DNA of 64,000 bases from Catenuloplanes indicus (GCF_030813715.1 NZ_JAUSUZ010000001.1:930001-994000), one strand, 5' to 3'; numbered from the stretch's first letter, positions 33,414 through 43,056 are shown. Notes: a model not told the origin generated them from the sequence alone. Program-made: numbers and translations.

Positions 33414-34373
33414 GTGTGGCGAATCGGCCAGCTGGCCCGGATGACCGGCGTCTCCGAGCGGACGCTGCGCCACTACGACGCGATCGGGCTGCTGCCACCG
33501 GCCGCGGTCACGGCGGGCAGCGGGCACCGCTGGTACGGCACAGCGGAACTGGCCCGCCTGGAACGCATCCGCGGCCTGCAACGCCTCGGCCTGCCGCTGA
33601 AGCAGATCGCCACCCTGGCCGGCGCACCGGACCGGGACCTGCACACCGCGCTGACCGGATCGCTCGCGGACCTGCGCGCCCGGATCGCCGTCATGACCGC
33701 CGCGCTCGCGGCCGCGGAGGCACACCTGTCCGACCCGTCCGGCCTGCTGCCCCAGCAGACGACCGTGGGCCCGCGTGACCTGCGCGTGCTGAGGCGACGG
33801 ATCACCGGCCCGTCCGAGCTGACCGGCCTGTGCGGTGACACCCCGGGCACCCTGCTGACCTGGCTCGATCACGCGGCCGGCTCGACCCCGCCCCCGGACC
33901 CGGAAACCGGGTTCCAGGCCGCGCTGACGGTCTCCGGCGGACACCGCATGACGCTGCCCGCGCGGACCGTGGTGCGTGCGGTGGTGCCATCGACCGCGGG
34001 CGTGCCGCCGTACCGAAACCCAACGCTTCGCACGGACGCGGAACCGCCGCCCGCCTCAGGGCCACCGCGGCACGCGGGCATGCCGCTGCGCGCGGAACGG
34101 CCGCCGGGCGCGGGCACCTCGTGGCACGGGAACACACCGCCGGGTGCCGGAGCGCCGCCGGACTCGGCTGTGGTGGCGGCCGGGAAGGCGCTGTTCGCAT
34201 GGGTGGACCGGCACGGGCTGGCCGTTGCCGGACCGACGGTCGAGGATCATCTCGTCGACGGCGACGGCGGCACGCTGACCGTCCTGGAGCTGACCGTGGT
34301 GGCGAAGTCGCTCCCGCCGTCAGCCGCCCTCGCCGACCGGTCCGAAGATGGGCCGAGCGCCGGGAGACGGTAG
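33414..34373 (+). CDS. MerR family transcriptional regulator
   Basis: A 319-residue regulator. Residues 1-70 form the MerR winged helix (WRIGQLARMTGVSERTLRHYD), followed by a dimerisation helix to about 120. The C-terminal part is unusual: a Pro/Gly-rich low-complexity stretch (about 185-245) precedes a small domain (VDRHGLAVAGPTVEDHLVDG) resembling a GyrI-like ligand pocket. GTG start after AAGGAGG. It is divergent from the membrane-protein operon it probably activates. Its 3' end overlaps the convergent SnoaL-like gene by 54 bp. Confidence 0.87.
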   Translation: MWRIGQLARMTGVSERTLRHYDAIGLLPPAAVTAGSGHRWYGTAELARLERIRGLQRLGLPLKQIATLAGAPDRDLHTALTGSLADLRARIAVMTAALAAAEAHLSDPSGLLPQQTTVGPRDLRVLRRRITGPSELTGLCGDTPGTLLTWLDHAAGSTPPPDPETGFQAALTVSGGHRMTLPARTVVRAVVPSTAGVPPYRNPTLRTDAEPPPASGPPRHAGMPLRAERPPGAGTSWHGNTPPGAGAPPDSAVVAAGKALFAWVDRHGLAVAGPTVEDHLVDGDGGTLTVLELTVVAKSLPPSAALADRSEDGPSAGRR

Positions 34374-34784
34374 TTCGCCGGCGGGGGCGCCGGTGTTCTG
34401 GCAGGCGGCCAGCAGCCACCGGCCCTCTTCCTTGGACATGATCCAGAGCGGGGTGCCCAGGTCCTCCCCCTCCGGCGTGCGATAGGACTGGCGCACCTTG
34501 ACGGCCGCCACGTCGGGCCGGATGAACAGGACGTGCTCGAGTGTGAACGTCACGGTCGAGTCGCGCATCCCGCCGGGGAGCACCTGCCGGGTGAACGCGG
34601 CGATCGCATCGAGGCCGAAGAGTAGCTTGCCGTGGCCGGTCGTCCAGACGGCGTCGTCGCGGAACACGTCCAGGAACTCGCCGGGCAGTTCGTTGTTCTG
34701 CGCATGCTGGACCGTGGCCAGCACGCGTTCGATCGCCGCGATGTCGTCGGCGCGGGCCGGTGCACTCAGGTCCGAAGTGGTCAT
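34320..34784 (-). CDS. SgcJ/EcaC-type SnoaL-like protein
   Basis: A 154-residue NTF2-like-fold protein of the SgcJ/EcaC group (DDIAAIERVLATVQHAQNN, FLDVFRDDAVWTTGHGKL, GRWLLAACQNT). Members act in polyketide tailoring or, more often, have no known reaction. Leaderless ATG 7 nt after TAGCGT. Convergent with and overlapping the MerR gene by 54 bp, an arrangement that could make antisense RNA. Confidence 0.82.
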   Translation of the reverse strand: MTTSDLSAPARADDIAAIERVLATVQHAQNNELPGEFLDVFRDDAVWTTGHGKLLFGLDAIAAFTRQVLPGGMRDSTVTFTLEHVLFIRPDVAAVKVRQSYRTPEGEDLGTPLWIMSKEEGRWLLAACQNTGAPAGELPSPGARPIFGPVGEGG

Positions 34785-34858
34785 GTCCAGCACGCTAGAA
34801 CCTGCACCGCGGTTGAGATCAACACCGCCGGCGCTCGCACGGCGTACCCTATTGATTT

Positions 34859-35924
34859 ATGATTGTCGATTTTATGGTGCGGCCGTTGCTGGCCGCCGCG
34901 CTACTCGTCACGCCGGCCGCGCCGGCACCGCCCGCGCAGGCCGCGCACACGGCCGGACGGGTCGTCGCCGACGGTGCCGCGCTCCGGTACAGCTGGCCGG
35001 GCGTCTACTTCGAGGGCCGGTTCCGCGGGACCGGGGTCGGGATCGTGCTGAACGACGCGGACAACGACTACGACGTCGCGGTGGACGGGGTCACGGTGGC
35101 GACGCTGGTGAAGCCGGGCGCGATCACCCACCGGGTGACCGGGCTGAAGCCCGGCGCGCACACGGTACGGCTGGTCAAGCGCACCGAGAGCCCGTGGACG
35201 TCCGGCGCGTTCGGTGGGTTCGTGCCGGTGGCCGGCGGGGTGATCCTGGCGGCGCCGCCCGCGCGCCCGCGCCAGATCGAGTTCATCGGCGACTCGTACA
35301 CGGCCGGGTACGGCAACGAGTCCGCGACCCGGGACTGCACCGGCGACGAGGTGCACCGGACCACGAACGCCGACCGCAGCTTCGGCGCGCTGGCCGCGCG
35401 CGGGCTGGGCGCCGACTACCAGCTCAACGCGTTCTCCGGACGGGGCATGGTGCGCAACTACAACGGCGGCGAGCCGGGCACCAGCTACCGCACCTACTAC
35501 GAGCGGGGGTCTGCTCGCGGTGGACGGTGACGTGTGGCAGCGGCCCCGGACCTGGCGGCCGCAGCTGGTCGTGGTGGGGCTGGGTATCAACGACTTCTCC
35601 ACCGCGATCAACCCGGGTGAGCCGTGGACGCCGGAGTCGCTCGCCGAGGCGTACCGGCTGGCTTATCACGGTTTTCTGGACACGCTCCGGGCGCGCTACG
35701 GCGAGCGGACGATCATCGTGGTGAGCAGCACCGACAGCGCGGCCGGCTTCCCCGAGGCGGCCGCACGGGTGGTCACCGAGCGCAGCGACCGGGTACGGCT
35801 GTGGCACTACCCGGGCACCGGTCTGGACTACGGCGGCTGTCACTGGCACCCGTCGCTGGCCGATCACACGCTGATCGCCGCGCGCCTGCGGTCCTTCGTG
35901 GACACGCTGCCACTGCGCTGGTGA
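34859..35924 (+). pseudogene. Frameshifted secreted SGNH esterase (CE2-like)
   Basis: The first part (34859-about 35505) has a signal peptide (LLAAALLVTPAAPAPPAQAA), an N-terminal jelly-roll domain and the SGNH block I motif IGDSYTAGYGN. The rest, one frame over, has block III GLGINDFS and the catalytic CHWHPSLADH to a stop at 35924. The frames break at a GGGGG run near 35504, where one base too many shifts YYERG out of LLAVDGDVWQ. This layout is that of family 2 carbohydrate esterases (deacetylating polysaccharides). Either a recent inactivation or a homopolymer sequencing error. Confidence 0.8.
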
Positions 35925-36042
35925 CGTAGGTCGGAGGAGCTACGCCGTAGTGACCGCGCGATGGTGACGACGCCGGGCGTGACCGTCCGTAGCTTTCTGC
36001 GTGACCGCGGCGGGAGGGCCGCGGCACGTCGGAAGGTGCGTC

Positions 36043-36739
36043 ATGCGGTTCCTCGTTCAGCTCGCCGCGGTCGTCGTGGTCTCGTTCGCCGGCGGCCAGG
36101 CGCTGCTGCTCGTGCCGGGCGAGCCGTGGCTCGCGCTGGCCACCGGCCGGGTCACCGCGGTGATCGCGATGCTCGTCTACCGTCTCGTGGTCCGCTGGTC
36201 GGAGAGGCGCGCGGTCACCGAGGCGGCCGCGCGCGGCCGCGTCCGGGCTGCTCCGGGGCACGCTGCTCGGGGTCGCACTGTTCTCCGCCGTGATCGGGAA
36301 CATCGCGTTCAACGGCGGCTACCGGATCGACGGCCTCGGCGAGGCGCCGGAGAACGCGATCGGGTTGTTCGGGTTCATGGCCGGGGCCGCGGTCACGGAG
36401 GAGCTGCTGTTCCGCGGCGTGTTGTTCCGGCACGCCGAGCGGTGGATCGGCACCTGGCTCGCGTTCGCACTGTCGGCCGCGCTGTTCGGCGCCGGGCATC
36501 CGCTCAACCCGAACGCGGACTGGTGGGGCGCGATCTGCGTGGCGGTCGCCGATGGCGGCATGCCGACCTCGGCGTACATCGCGACCCGCGGTCTGTGGCT
36601 GCCGATCGGTCTGCACTTCGGCTGGAACTACGCGGCATCCGCCGTCTTCAGCACCGAGGTCTCCGGCAACGGTACGCCGGCCGGCGCCACTGTGACCGCC
36701 ATCCGGTCGCCGCCGATTCAGGTGAACCATCGTCGATGA
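36043..36739 (+). pseudogene. Frameshifted CPBP intramembrane metalloprotease
   Basis: Starts at an ATG after GGAAGG with two membrane helices (FLVQLAAVVVVSFAGGQALL). The frame shifts near 36240, after which LLRGTLLGVALFSAVIGNIA continues the protein. The CPBP/Abi motifs VTEELLFRG (EExxxR), FGAGHPLNP and GLHFGWNY are present. The C-terminus after GNGTPAG is also abnormal and ends early. CPBP proteins are membrane proteases or bacteriocin-immunity-type proteins; this one is probably inactive. Confidence 0.75.
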
Positions 36740-36788
36740 CAGCCGTCTGTACCCATGTCCGTCATGGCAGCGGAAGGGAAACGACGAC

Positions 36789-37229
36789 ATGCAGCGACAG
36801 GTACGATGTGCGGCGGTGCTGGCGGCGGTCGTGGCCGCGACCACGGTCGGTACGGCCGGGGCGGCGCAGGCGACGCCGCCGGGACCGGGCGTGTCCGGCA
36901 CGGTCATCGCGCAGCACACGGTCGGCGGCACCGACTACGTGCTGCGGGAGATCACCATCCCGCCGGGGCAGGCCACCGGCTGGCACTACCACGACGGCGC
37001 GCTCTACGCGACGGTACGCCAGGGCGCGCTGAGCCACTTCGACGCGACGTGCGCGCGGGACGGCTACTACCCGCGGGGCAGCTTCATCTACGAACCGGCC
37101 GGTGCGGACGAGGTCCACATCGGCATCAACCGCGGCCGCACCCCGATCGTCCTGGAGGTGCTGTACGTGCTGCCCACGGGCTCGCCGCTGTCGCAGGACG
37201 CGCCGAACCCGGGTTGCCCGTTCGAGTAG
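36789..37229 (+). CDS. Secreted cupin-domain protein
   Basis: A 146-residue protein. Signal peptide MQRQVRCAAVLAAVVAATTV with cleavage near AAQATP. The cupin has its first metal motif as GWHYHDGALY and the second around IYEPAGADEVHIGIN, so it can bind one metal ion. Function unknown; secreted cupins of this size may be sugar or small-molecule binders or enzymes. A weak ribosome-binding site precedes the ATG. Confidence 0.82.
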   Translation: MQRQVRCAAVLAAVVAATTVGTAGAAQATPPGPGVSGTVIAQHTVGGTDYVLREITIPPGQATGWHYHDGALYATVRQGALSHFDATCARDGYYPRGSFIYEPAGADEVHIGINRGRTPIVLEVLYVLPTGSPLSQDAPNPGCPFE

Positions 37230-37897
37230 GTCGCGGCAGCCGGAGGAACCGCCACGAGTCCACCACGGAGCCCGGCGCCGCGGTGGACCGGCTCGCCCAT
37301 GCTGCTGGCCGCAGCGTCATCACCCCGGTGGCCGGCCGCCTGGGCGAGCCGCAGCGCCGTCACGGTCAGGCCGTCCACGGTGACCGGTGCCGGCACGTCC
37401 GCGAGGTCGTGCCCATGATCGGGACCTCACCGGCCGGTTCCGCGCCGTGGGCGAGACCGAAGCGTCCGGCCCGGAGACCGGCGTCCGGGTCGCTGCCGGC
37501 GGCACCGTTCCACCCCGTCCGGGAGGCGCGGCCGAGCCCGTGGTGCCGCCCGGTCGTCTCGGTCATCGGCCAAGGATGCTGGGGCACGCTCGACCTGCTC
37601 CGGCGAGACCGGGGCCACACGGAGTGCCGCAGAAGCGATCATCGGCATAACGACACAAAGGGAAGTTTTCGCCACAATCCATGAACGCATCAGCACGTGA
37701 AACGTTGAGTATCGGCGTGCGAAGTCTTCCGTACGGCGCGATCGCGCGGGCACTGCGCGGCGCCGGCTGGGTCTGGTGGCATCTCGTCGTACGGCATCGG
37801 GCGTCATCACGATCCCGATGATGTGCCGGTGGCCGAGCCCTCATCATCGGACCACGGTCCGATCCGCGGGCCGGCCCCGGAGTGGCAGGATCGGATC
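37230..37897. other. Non-coding stretch of 668 bp
   Basis: No open frame here has convincing protein-like composition or a start with a ribosome-binding site. The last 250 bp have lower GC than the surroundings (around the ATGAACGCATCAGC segment at 37681). It may hold gene debris, but I could not assign any fragment to a family, and saw no RNA gene or clear promoter. Confidence 0.5.
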
Positions 37898-38794
37898 ATG
37901 GCTGATGCAGGCAGGGACCGGTTCGGCCCGCCACCCGCGGGGGAGCGGCGCGGCGACCGGATCGAATATCGGGACGCTTTCGTGGCACAGGAGCAGGGCT
38001 ACCGCCCACTGCTGCTGGATCTGGTCGCGCCGGCCGGCACGACCGGCCCGGTGCCGGTGGTGCTGTGGATCCACGGCGGCGGCTGGCTCAACGGCTCGCC
38101 GAAGGTGACGCCGGACTGGCTGGCCGGCGAGGACCACGTGGGCCGCCTGCTCGCGGCTGGGTGCGCGGTGGCGCTGCCGGCCTATCGGCTCAGCCGCGAG
38201 GCCGCGTTCCCCGCGCCGCTGCACGACCTCAAGTCCGCGATCCGCTACCTGCGCCTCTACGCCGCCGACCTCGGCATCGACCCGAGCCGGGTCGGCGTCT
38301 GGGGTGAGTCGGCCGGCGGCCTGCTGGCGTCGCTGCTGGCCCTTTCGCCGGACGAGGGCGAGGTCGGCGTGACCGAGGGCCACTCGCGCGTGCAGGCGGC
38401 CGTGTCCTGGTACGGCCCGGCCGACCTGGCCACCATGCAGGCACACCGGCACCCGCGCGCGACCGGCGACCACGACGCCGACGACTCGCCGGAGTCGCTG
38501 CTGATCGGTGCGCCGGTGACCCGCTCACCGGAGAAGGCGGCGGCGGCCAGCCCGGTGACGTATGCACGCCGGGACGCACCGCCGATCCTGCTGCTGCACG
38601 GCGAGGAGGACGTGGTCGTCGGCTACCGGCAGAGCGTCGAGCTGGCCGCCGCGCTCCGCGCCGCCGGCGCCCCGGTCGAGCTGGAGCTGGTGCCCGGCGC
38701 CGACCACCTGGTCGGCGGCGCGGACCTCGGCGCGCAGGTGCGGCGCAGCGTGGAGTTCCTCGCCCGTACCCTCGGCGGGCCTCCTCAAATCTGA
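37898..38794 (+). CDS. Alpha/beta hydrolase (carboxylesterase-like)
   Basis: A 298-residue esterase/lipase-type hydrolase. Oxyanion-hole HGGGWLNG, nucleophile Ser in VGVWGESAGG, acid Asp in HGEEDVVVGY and the C-terminal His in PGADHLVGG form a complete triad. The HGGG form is that of hormone-sensitive-lipase or BD-FAE-like acyl esterases; the ester substrate is unknown. Soluble, no signal peptide. ATG giving MADAGRDRF is the best start; upstream codons read unlike protein. Confidence 0.88.
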   Translation: MADAGRDRFGPPPAGERRGDRIEYRDAFVAQEQGYRPLLLDLVAPAGTTGPVPVVLWIHGGGWLNGSPKVTPDWLAGEDHVGRLLAAGCAVALPAYRLSREAAFPAPLHDLKSAIRYLRLYAADLGIDPSRVGVWGESAGGLLASLLALSPDEGEVGVTEGHSRVQAAVSWYGPADLATMQAHRHPRATGDHDADDSPESLLIGAPVTRSPEKAAAASPVTYARRDAPPILLLHGEEDVVVGYRQSVELAAALRAAGAPVELELVPGADHLVGGADLGAQVRRSVEFLARTLGGPPQI

Positions 38795-38841
38795 GGTTGG
38801 ACTAGTGCGAAATGGATCTCTTCCGGCATAAGGTCTCACGC

Positions 38842-41091
38842 ATGGCCACAAACGCTCCCACCGACGACGTCGGAGACCGCGATCTCCGCGTGGCACCGCC
38901 GAAGCAGGCCGCGGCCGGCGTCCCCGGCGTCCTGCACGGCCTGGCGGCCGCACAACAGCAGATGGGCGTACGCCGCAGCGCGCTGACCCTGCTGAAGCTG
39001 AACCAGGCCGGTGGTTTCGACTGCCCGGGGTGTGCGTGGCCGGAGCCCGCGCCGGGCAAGCGCAGCCACTTCGAGTTCTGCGAGAACGGTGCGAAGGCGG
39101 TGGCCGAGGAGGCGACGCTGCGGCGGATCACGCCGGAGTTCTTCGCCCGGCACTCCATATCCGACCTGGCGGGCCGGTCCGACTACTGGCTCGGCCAGCA
39201 GGGCCGGCTCACCACGCCGGTGATCAAGCGGGCGGACAGCGACCACTACGAGCCGATCGGCTGGGACGCCGCCTTCGCCACCGTCGCGGCGCAGCTGAAC
39301 GCGGTCGAGCCGGACCGGTCCGTCTTCTACACCAGCGGCCGCACGTCGAACGAGGCCGCGTTCGCGTACCAGCTGTTCGTCCGCGCATACGGCACGAACA
39401 ACCTGCCGGACTGCTCGAACATGTGCCACGAGTCGTCGGGCGTGGCGCTGATGCAGACGATCGGCATCGGCAAGGGCTCGGTCACGCTGGAGGACGTGCA
39501 CCGGGCGAAGCTGATCGTCGTGGTCGGGCAGAACCCGGGGACGAACCACCCGCGCATGCTGACCGCGCTGGAGAAGGCGAAGAAGGCCGGCGCCACCGTC
39601 GTCGCGGTCAACCCGCTGCTCGAGGCGGGCCTGCTCCGGTTCAAGAATCCGCAGGCCCCGGACGGTGTGGTCGGCAAGGGCACCTCGCTGGCCGACCACT
39701 ACCTGCAGATCAAGGTCGGCGGGGACCTGCCGCTGTTCGCCGCGCTCGGTCACCTGCTGCTGCCGCACGCGGACCGGGAGTTCATCGACGCGCACACCGC
39801 GGGCTTCGCGGAGTACGCCGCGGCCCGCGCCACCGTCGACTGGGACGTGATCGAGACCCAGACCGGCCTGGAGCGCGCGCGGATCGAACAGGTCGCGCGT
39901 CTGATGGCGGAGTCCGAGGGCACGATCGTCTGCTGGGCTATGGGTCTGACCCAGCGCTCCGACTCGGTGCCGACGATCCGCGAGGTCGTCAACGTCCAGC
40001 TGCTGCGCGGCATGATCGGCAAGCCGGGCGCCGGCCTGTGCCCGGTCCGCGGGCACAGCAACGTGCAGGGCGACCGGACCATGGGCATCATCGAGAGCCC
40101 GCCGCCCTGGGTCGACAACATCGAGCGTGAGCTGGGCATCGAGGTGCCACGCACGCACGGGTACGCGGTGGTCGACGCGATCCGGGCGATGCGCGACGGC
40201 CGGGCCCGGTTCTTCATGGCGCTCGGCGGCAACTTCGCCGCCGCGGCCCCGGACACCGACGTCACGCTGGCCGCGCTCGCGTCCTGCGAGATGACCGTGC
40301 ACGTGTCCACGAAGCTCAACCGCACGCACGTCACGCCCGGCAAGGTGTCGCTGATCCTGCCGTGCCTGGGCCGCACCGAGCGGGACCCGGCCGGGTTCGT
40401 CACGGTGGAGGACTCGATGTCGGCCGTGCACGCGTCCGTGGGCCGGCTCGCGCCCGCATCCCCGGACCTGCTGTCCGAGCTGGCCATCATCTCGCGGCTG
40501 GCGCAGGCCACACTCTCCGCCGACCTGCCGTGGCCGGAGTGGGAGCGGTCGTACCCGGCGATCCGCGAGGTGATCGCCAAGGTGGTGCCCGGCTTCGACG
40601 ACTACGAGGCGAAGGTGTCGACGCGCGAGGGCTTCACGCTGCCGCACGGGCCGCGGGACAGCCGCGAGTTCCGCACGGCAGACGGCCGGGCACAGTTCAC
40701 GGTCAACCACATCGTCGAGCGGAGCCTGCCGCCGGGCCGGCTGATGCTGCAGACGATGCGCAGCCACGATCAGTACAACACCACGATCTACGGCATGGAC
40801 GACCGGTACCGGGGCATCTCCGGCGGCCGCCGCGTGGTCTTCGTCAGCGCGAAGGACCTGGCCGCGCTGGGTCTCGCGGACGGATCCATGGTGGACATCG
40901 TGTCCGAGTGGAAGGACGGCGTGGAGCGGCGCGCGCCCGGCTTCCGGCTGGTGGAGTACCCGATCGCGGCCGGGTGCGCGGGCGCGTACTTCCCGGAGGC
41001 GAACGTGCTGGTCCCGCTGGACTCCACGGCTGAGCTGTCGCACACGCCGACGTCCAAGGAGATCGTGATCCGGCTGGAACCGGCCGCCTGA
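38842..41091 (+). CDS. FdhF/YdeP family molybdopterin oxidoreductase
   Basis: A 749-residue molybdopterin-dependent oxidoreductase. FDCPGCAWPEP near the N-terminus, CSNMCHESSG (a likely metal-ligand Cys), GQNPGTNHPRM and the C-terminal molydopterin dinucleotide-binding domain (LQTMRSHDQYNTTIYG) match the YdeP/FdhF group. The protein lacks the usual four-Cys iron-sulfur motif at its start, as is normal for YdeP. YdeP is linked to acid tolerance in Escherichia coli; the reaction is not established. Leaderless ATG 7 nt after TAAGGT. No fdhD partner nearby. A terminator hairpin follows. Confidence 0.92.
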   Translation: MATNAPTDDVGDRDLRVAPPKQAAAGVPGVLHGLAAAQQQMGVRRSALTLLKLNQAGGFDCPGCAWPEPAPGKRSHFEFCENGAKAVAEEATLRRITPEFFARHSISDLAGRSDYWLGQQGRLTTPVIKRADSDHYEPIGWDAAFATVAAQLNAVEPDRSVFYTSGRTSNEAAFAYQLFVRAYGTNNLPDCSNMCHESSGVALMQTIGIGKGSVTLEDVHRAKLIVVVGQNPGTNHPRMLTALEKAKKAGATVVAVNPLLEAGLLRFKNPQAPDGVVGKGTSLADHYLQIKVGGDLPLFAALGHLLLPHADREFIDAHTAGFAEYAAARATVDWDVIETQTGLERARIEQVARLMAESEGTIVCWAMGLTQRSDSVPTIREVVNVQLLRGMIGKPGAGLCPVRGHSNVQGDRTMGIIESPPPWVDNIERELGIEVPRTHGYAVVDAIRAMRDGRARFFMALGGNFAAAAPDTDVTLAALASCEMTVHVSTKLNRTHVTPGKVSLILPCLGRTERDPAGFVTVEDSMSAVHASVGRLAPASPDLLSELAIISRLAQATLSADLPWPEWERSYPAIREVIAKVVPGFDDYEAKVSTREGFTLPHGPRDSREFRTADGRAQFTVNHIVERSLPPGRLMLQTMRSHDQYNTTIYGMDDRYRGISGGRRVVFVSAKDLAALGLADGSMVDIVSEWKDGVERRAPGFRLVEYPIAAGCAGAYFPEANVLVPLDSTAELSHTPTSKEIVIRLEPAA

Positions 41092-41111
41092 CCGATAACC
41101 CGTTTGCGCCG

Positions 41112-41143
41112 CGCGGGACGTGGGCACTCACTCGCGTCCCGCG
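41112..41143 (+). terminator. Terminator after YdeP-like gene
   Basis: CGCGGGACG (41112-41120) pairs with CGTCCCGCG (41135-41143). It lies 20 bp after the oxidoreductase stop and is followed by a pyrimidine-rich stretch. Confidence 0.6.
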
Positions 41144-41276
41144 GCCGTCTCCTCTTCGTCTGGGTCCGCGCGGCTGTCAGGGGCCCCACGGCCCGGCCTG
41201 ATTCCGCTATGGCCGGGCCACCAGGGCGTGCCCCGCCGCGCCGCAACCTGAGAGTGCACCACACATGGGACCGCCT

Positions 41277-41543
41277 ATGTCGTACGAGCCGTGGCGGCTG
41301 CCGATGATCGACGCGGTGCGCTGCTGGCCCTGCCGCGCTGTACCCGCCGACGATCATCAGGCCGGGACCGCCGTGGCAGTGTGTGCGACGCTTCGGACCG
41401 GCGTGCTCAAGGCGACCGGCTGGGGCGACCTACCCGGTGCGATCCTGCTGGTGCGGGTCCCGCTCCCGCTCCCGCTCGCCGCCGAGGTCGCGCGCAACGG
41501 CACGGTGCGCCCGCTACCCCGGCGACGGCTGCTGGGCTGGTGA
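41277..41543 (+). CDS. Small hypothetical protein
   Basis: An 88-residue frame starting MSYEPWRLPMIDAV, with strongly G/C-ending codons and no gene on the other strand, so it is probably coding. It has CWPC (a redox- or metal-like pair) and a hydrophobic stretch GAILLVRVPLPLPLAAEVA. No family recognised. It is convergent with the TerC gene, 2 bp apart. An ATG 12 nt upstream is an alternative start. Confidence 0.45.
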   Translation: MSYEPWRLPMIDAVRCWPCRAVPADDHQAGTAVAVCATLRTGVLKATGWGDLPGAILLVRVPLPLPLAAEVARNGTVRPLPRRRLLGW

Positions 41544-41545
41544 GG

Positions 41546-42553
41546 CTACCGGTCGCGGTCCTCGTCCCGGCGGTTGCCGCGAACCCGCAGCGAGCCGGCG
41601 TGCGCGGTGGCGGACGGATCGCGGCGGACCTTGATCAGGCTGGCGACGATCGCGATGGCCAGCACACCGATGATGACGGACAGCGACAGCGGCGTGGACA
41701 CCGTGGGGATCGCGTCGCTCAGGTCGTGCGCCCAGTGCAGGATCAGCTTGACGCCGATGAACGCAAGGATCACCGCGAGCCCGACGGACAGGTAGACCAG
41801 CCGGTCCAGCAGGCCCTTGACCAGGAAGAACAGCGCGCGCAGCCCGAGCAGCGCGAACGCGTTCGCGACGAAGACGATGTACGCCTCCTCGGTCACGCCG
41901 AACACGGCCGGGATCGAGTCGAGCGCGAACAGCAGGTCGGTGCCGGCGATCGAGATGAGCACGATGAACAGCGGTGTGGCGACCCGGCGTCCGTCGACGC
42001 GCGCGAACAGGTGGCCGTCGTGGTACTCGGTGGTCGTCGGCAGCAGCCGGCGGGCGACCTTGACCAGGCCGTTGTCCTCCACGTCCGGGTCCTCGTTGCG
42101 GTGCCGGAACAGCTGGATCGCGGTCCAGATCAGCACCAGGCCGAAGATCAGGAACATGAACGAGAACAGTGACAGCAGGGCCGCGCCGAGCGCGATGAAG
42201 ATGACGCGCAGCACGAGCGCGGCCAGGATGCCGAACGTGAGCACCTTGTGCTGATGCTCGGCCGGCACCGCGAACGTGCTGATGATGATGACGAAGACGA
42301 ACAGGTTGTCGATCGACAGGCTCTTCTCCACGATGTAGCCGGCGAAGTACTCGGTGCCGTACCCCCAGCCCACCTGCCACGCGAAGATCAGGCCGAACAC
42401 GATCGCGACCGCGACGTAGAAGACGGACCAGGCCGTCGCCTCCTTGAAACCGACCGCGTGCGGACGGAGCCAGCCGGCCATCAGGTCGATGGCGAGGAGC
42501 GCCACGATGGCGCCGATCGTCAGCGCCCAGCCGAGCGCGGAAACCTCCAGCAT
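41546..42553 (-). CDS. TerC/Alx family membrane protein
   Basis: A 335-residue integral membrane protein with about nine helices and the TerC signatures EKSLSIDNLFVFVIIISTF and GTDLLFALDSIPAVFGVT, whose acidic residues are proposed to bind metal. Members are implicated in manganese export or tellurite resistance. A yybP-ykoY manganese riboswitch often precedes such genes, but here only 30 bp separate it from the upstream MarR gene, leaving no room for one. Probably transcribed with the MarR gene. Confidence 0.9.
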   Translation of the reverse strand: MLEVSALGWALTIGAIVALLAIDLMAGWLRPHAVGFKEATAWSVFYVAVAIVFGLIFAWQVGWGYGTEYFAGYIVEKSLSIDNLFVFVIIISTFAVPAEHQHKVLTFGILAALVLRVIFIALGAALLSLFSFMFLIFGLVLIWTAIQLFRHRNEDPDVEDNGLVKVARRLLPTTTEYHDGHLFARVDGRRVATPLFIVLISIAGTDLLFALDSIPAVFGVTEEAYIVFVANAFALLGLRALFFLVKGLLDRLVYLSVGLAVILAFIGVKLILHWAHDLSDAIPTVSTPLSLSVIIGVLAIAIVASLIKVRRDPSATAHAGSLRVRGNRRDEDRDR

Positions 42554-42583
42554 GCGAATCCCTTCCGAGGAGTTCGCAGCCTC

Positions 42584-43000
42584 TTACCCGGCGGGCGGGT
42601 CCATTACGCGGCTCAGCAAACCCTTCAGCTGCGCGATCTCGTCGGAGTTCAGCACGGCGTAGGGCGTGATCGCCAGCGTTGTCCGGATCAGCCCGTCGCG
42701 GACCTCCCGCCCGCGCGCGGTCAGCATCAGCACCCGGGAGCGCCGGTCCACCGGATCCGTGTCCCGGGTGACCAGGCCGCGGTCGATCAGCTGGTTCGCC
42801 AGGAACGTCAGGTTGGGCGCGTTGCAGTGCAGCCGGTCGGTCATCACCTTCATCGACGGCGGCGGCTCGTCCGGGTCGATCACCCAGAGCGCATGCGCGG
42901 TGGCCGGCGTGAGCCGGTGCTCGGCCAGGAACACGGTCAGCCGCTCCGTGGTCCGCATCTCGATCTCGAAGGCGGCCGCGACCACGGCGAGCAGATCCAT
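42584..43000 (-). CDS. MarR family transcriptional regulator
   Basis: A 138-residue winged-helix repressor: MKVMTDRLHCNAPNLTFLA is the recognition region, and DRRSRVLMLTARGREV the wing. The Cys in the recognition helix region could be redox-active, which is speculation. ATG at 43000 lies 7 nt after TAGGAT (leaderless); ATG 43009 is an alternative. Divergent from an SDR gene, with two perfect palindromes between them as operators. The TerC gene follows 30 bp downstream. Confidence 0.88.
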   Translation of the reverse strand: MDLLAVVAAAFEIEMRTTERLTVFLAEHRLTPATAHALWVIDPDEPPPSMKVMTDRLHCNAPNLTFLANQLIDRGLVTRDTDPVDRRSRVLMLTARGREVRDGLIRTTLAITPYAVLNSDEIAQLKGLLSRVMDPPAG

Positions 43001-43020
43001 GCCGCCCATCCTAGCGATAC

Positions 43021-43033
43021 TTCGAGCCTCGAA
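43021..43033. promoter_or_regulatory. MarR operator palindrome 1
   Basis: TTCGAGCCTCGAA, a perfect 6-1-6 palindrome directly upstream of the MarR gene. An identical half-site pair recurs 36 bp away. Confidence 0.75.
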
Positions 43034-43056
43034 GTTTATGCTACGGTGCGCCTTAC

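Noticed and set aside
37230-37897. Several short open frames in the 668-bp gap
   Set aside because: None combines a plausible start, G/C-ending codon pattern over its length and protein-like composition.
42554-42583. Manganese (yybP-ykoY) riboswitch ahead of the TerC gene
   Set aside because: Only 30 bp separate the TerC start from the upstream gene, too short for the aptamer, and no consensus is present.
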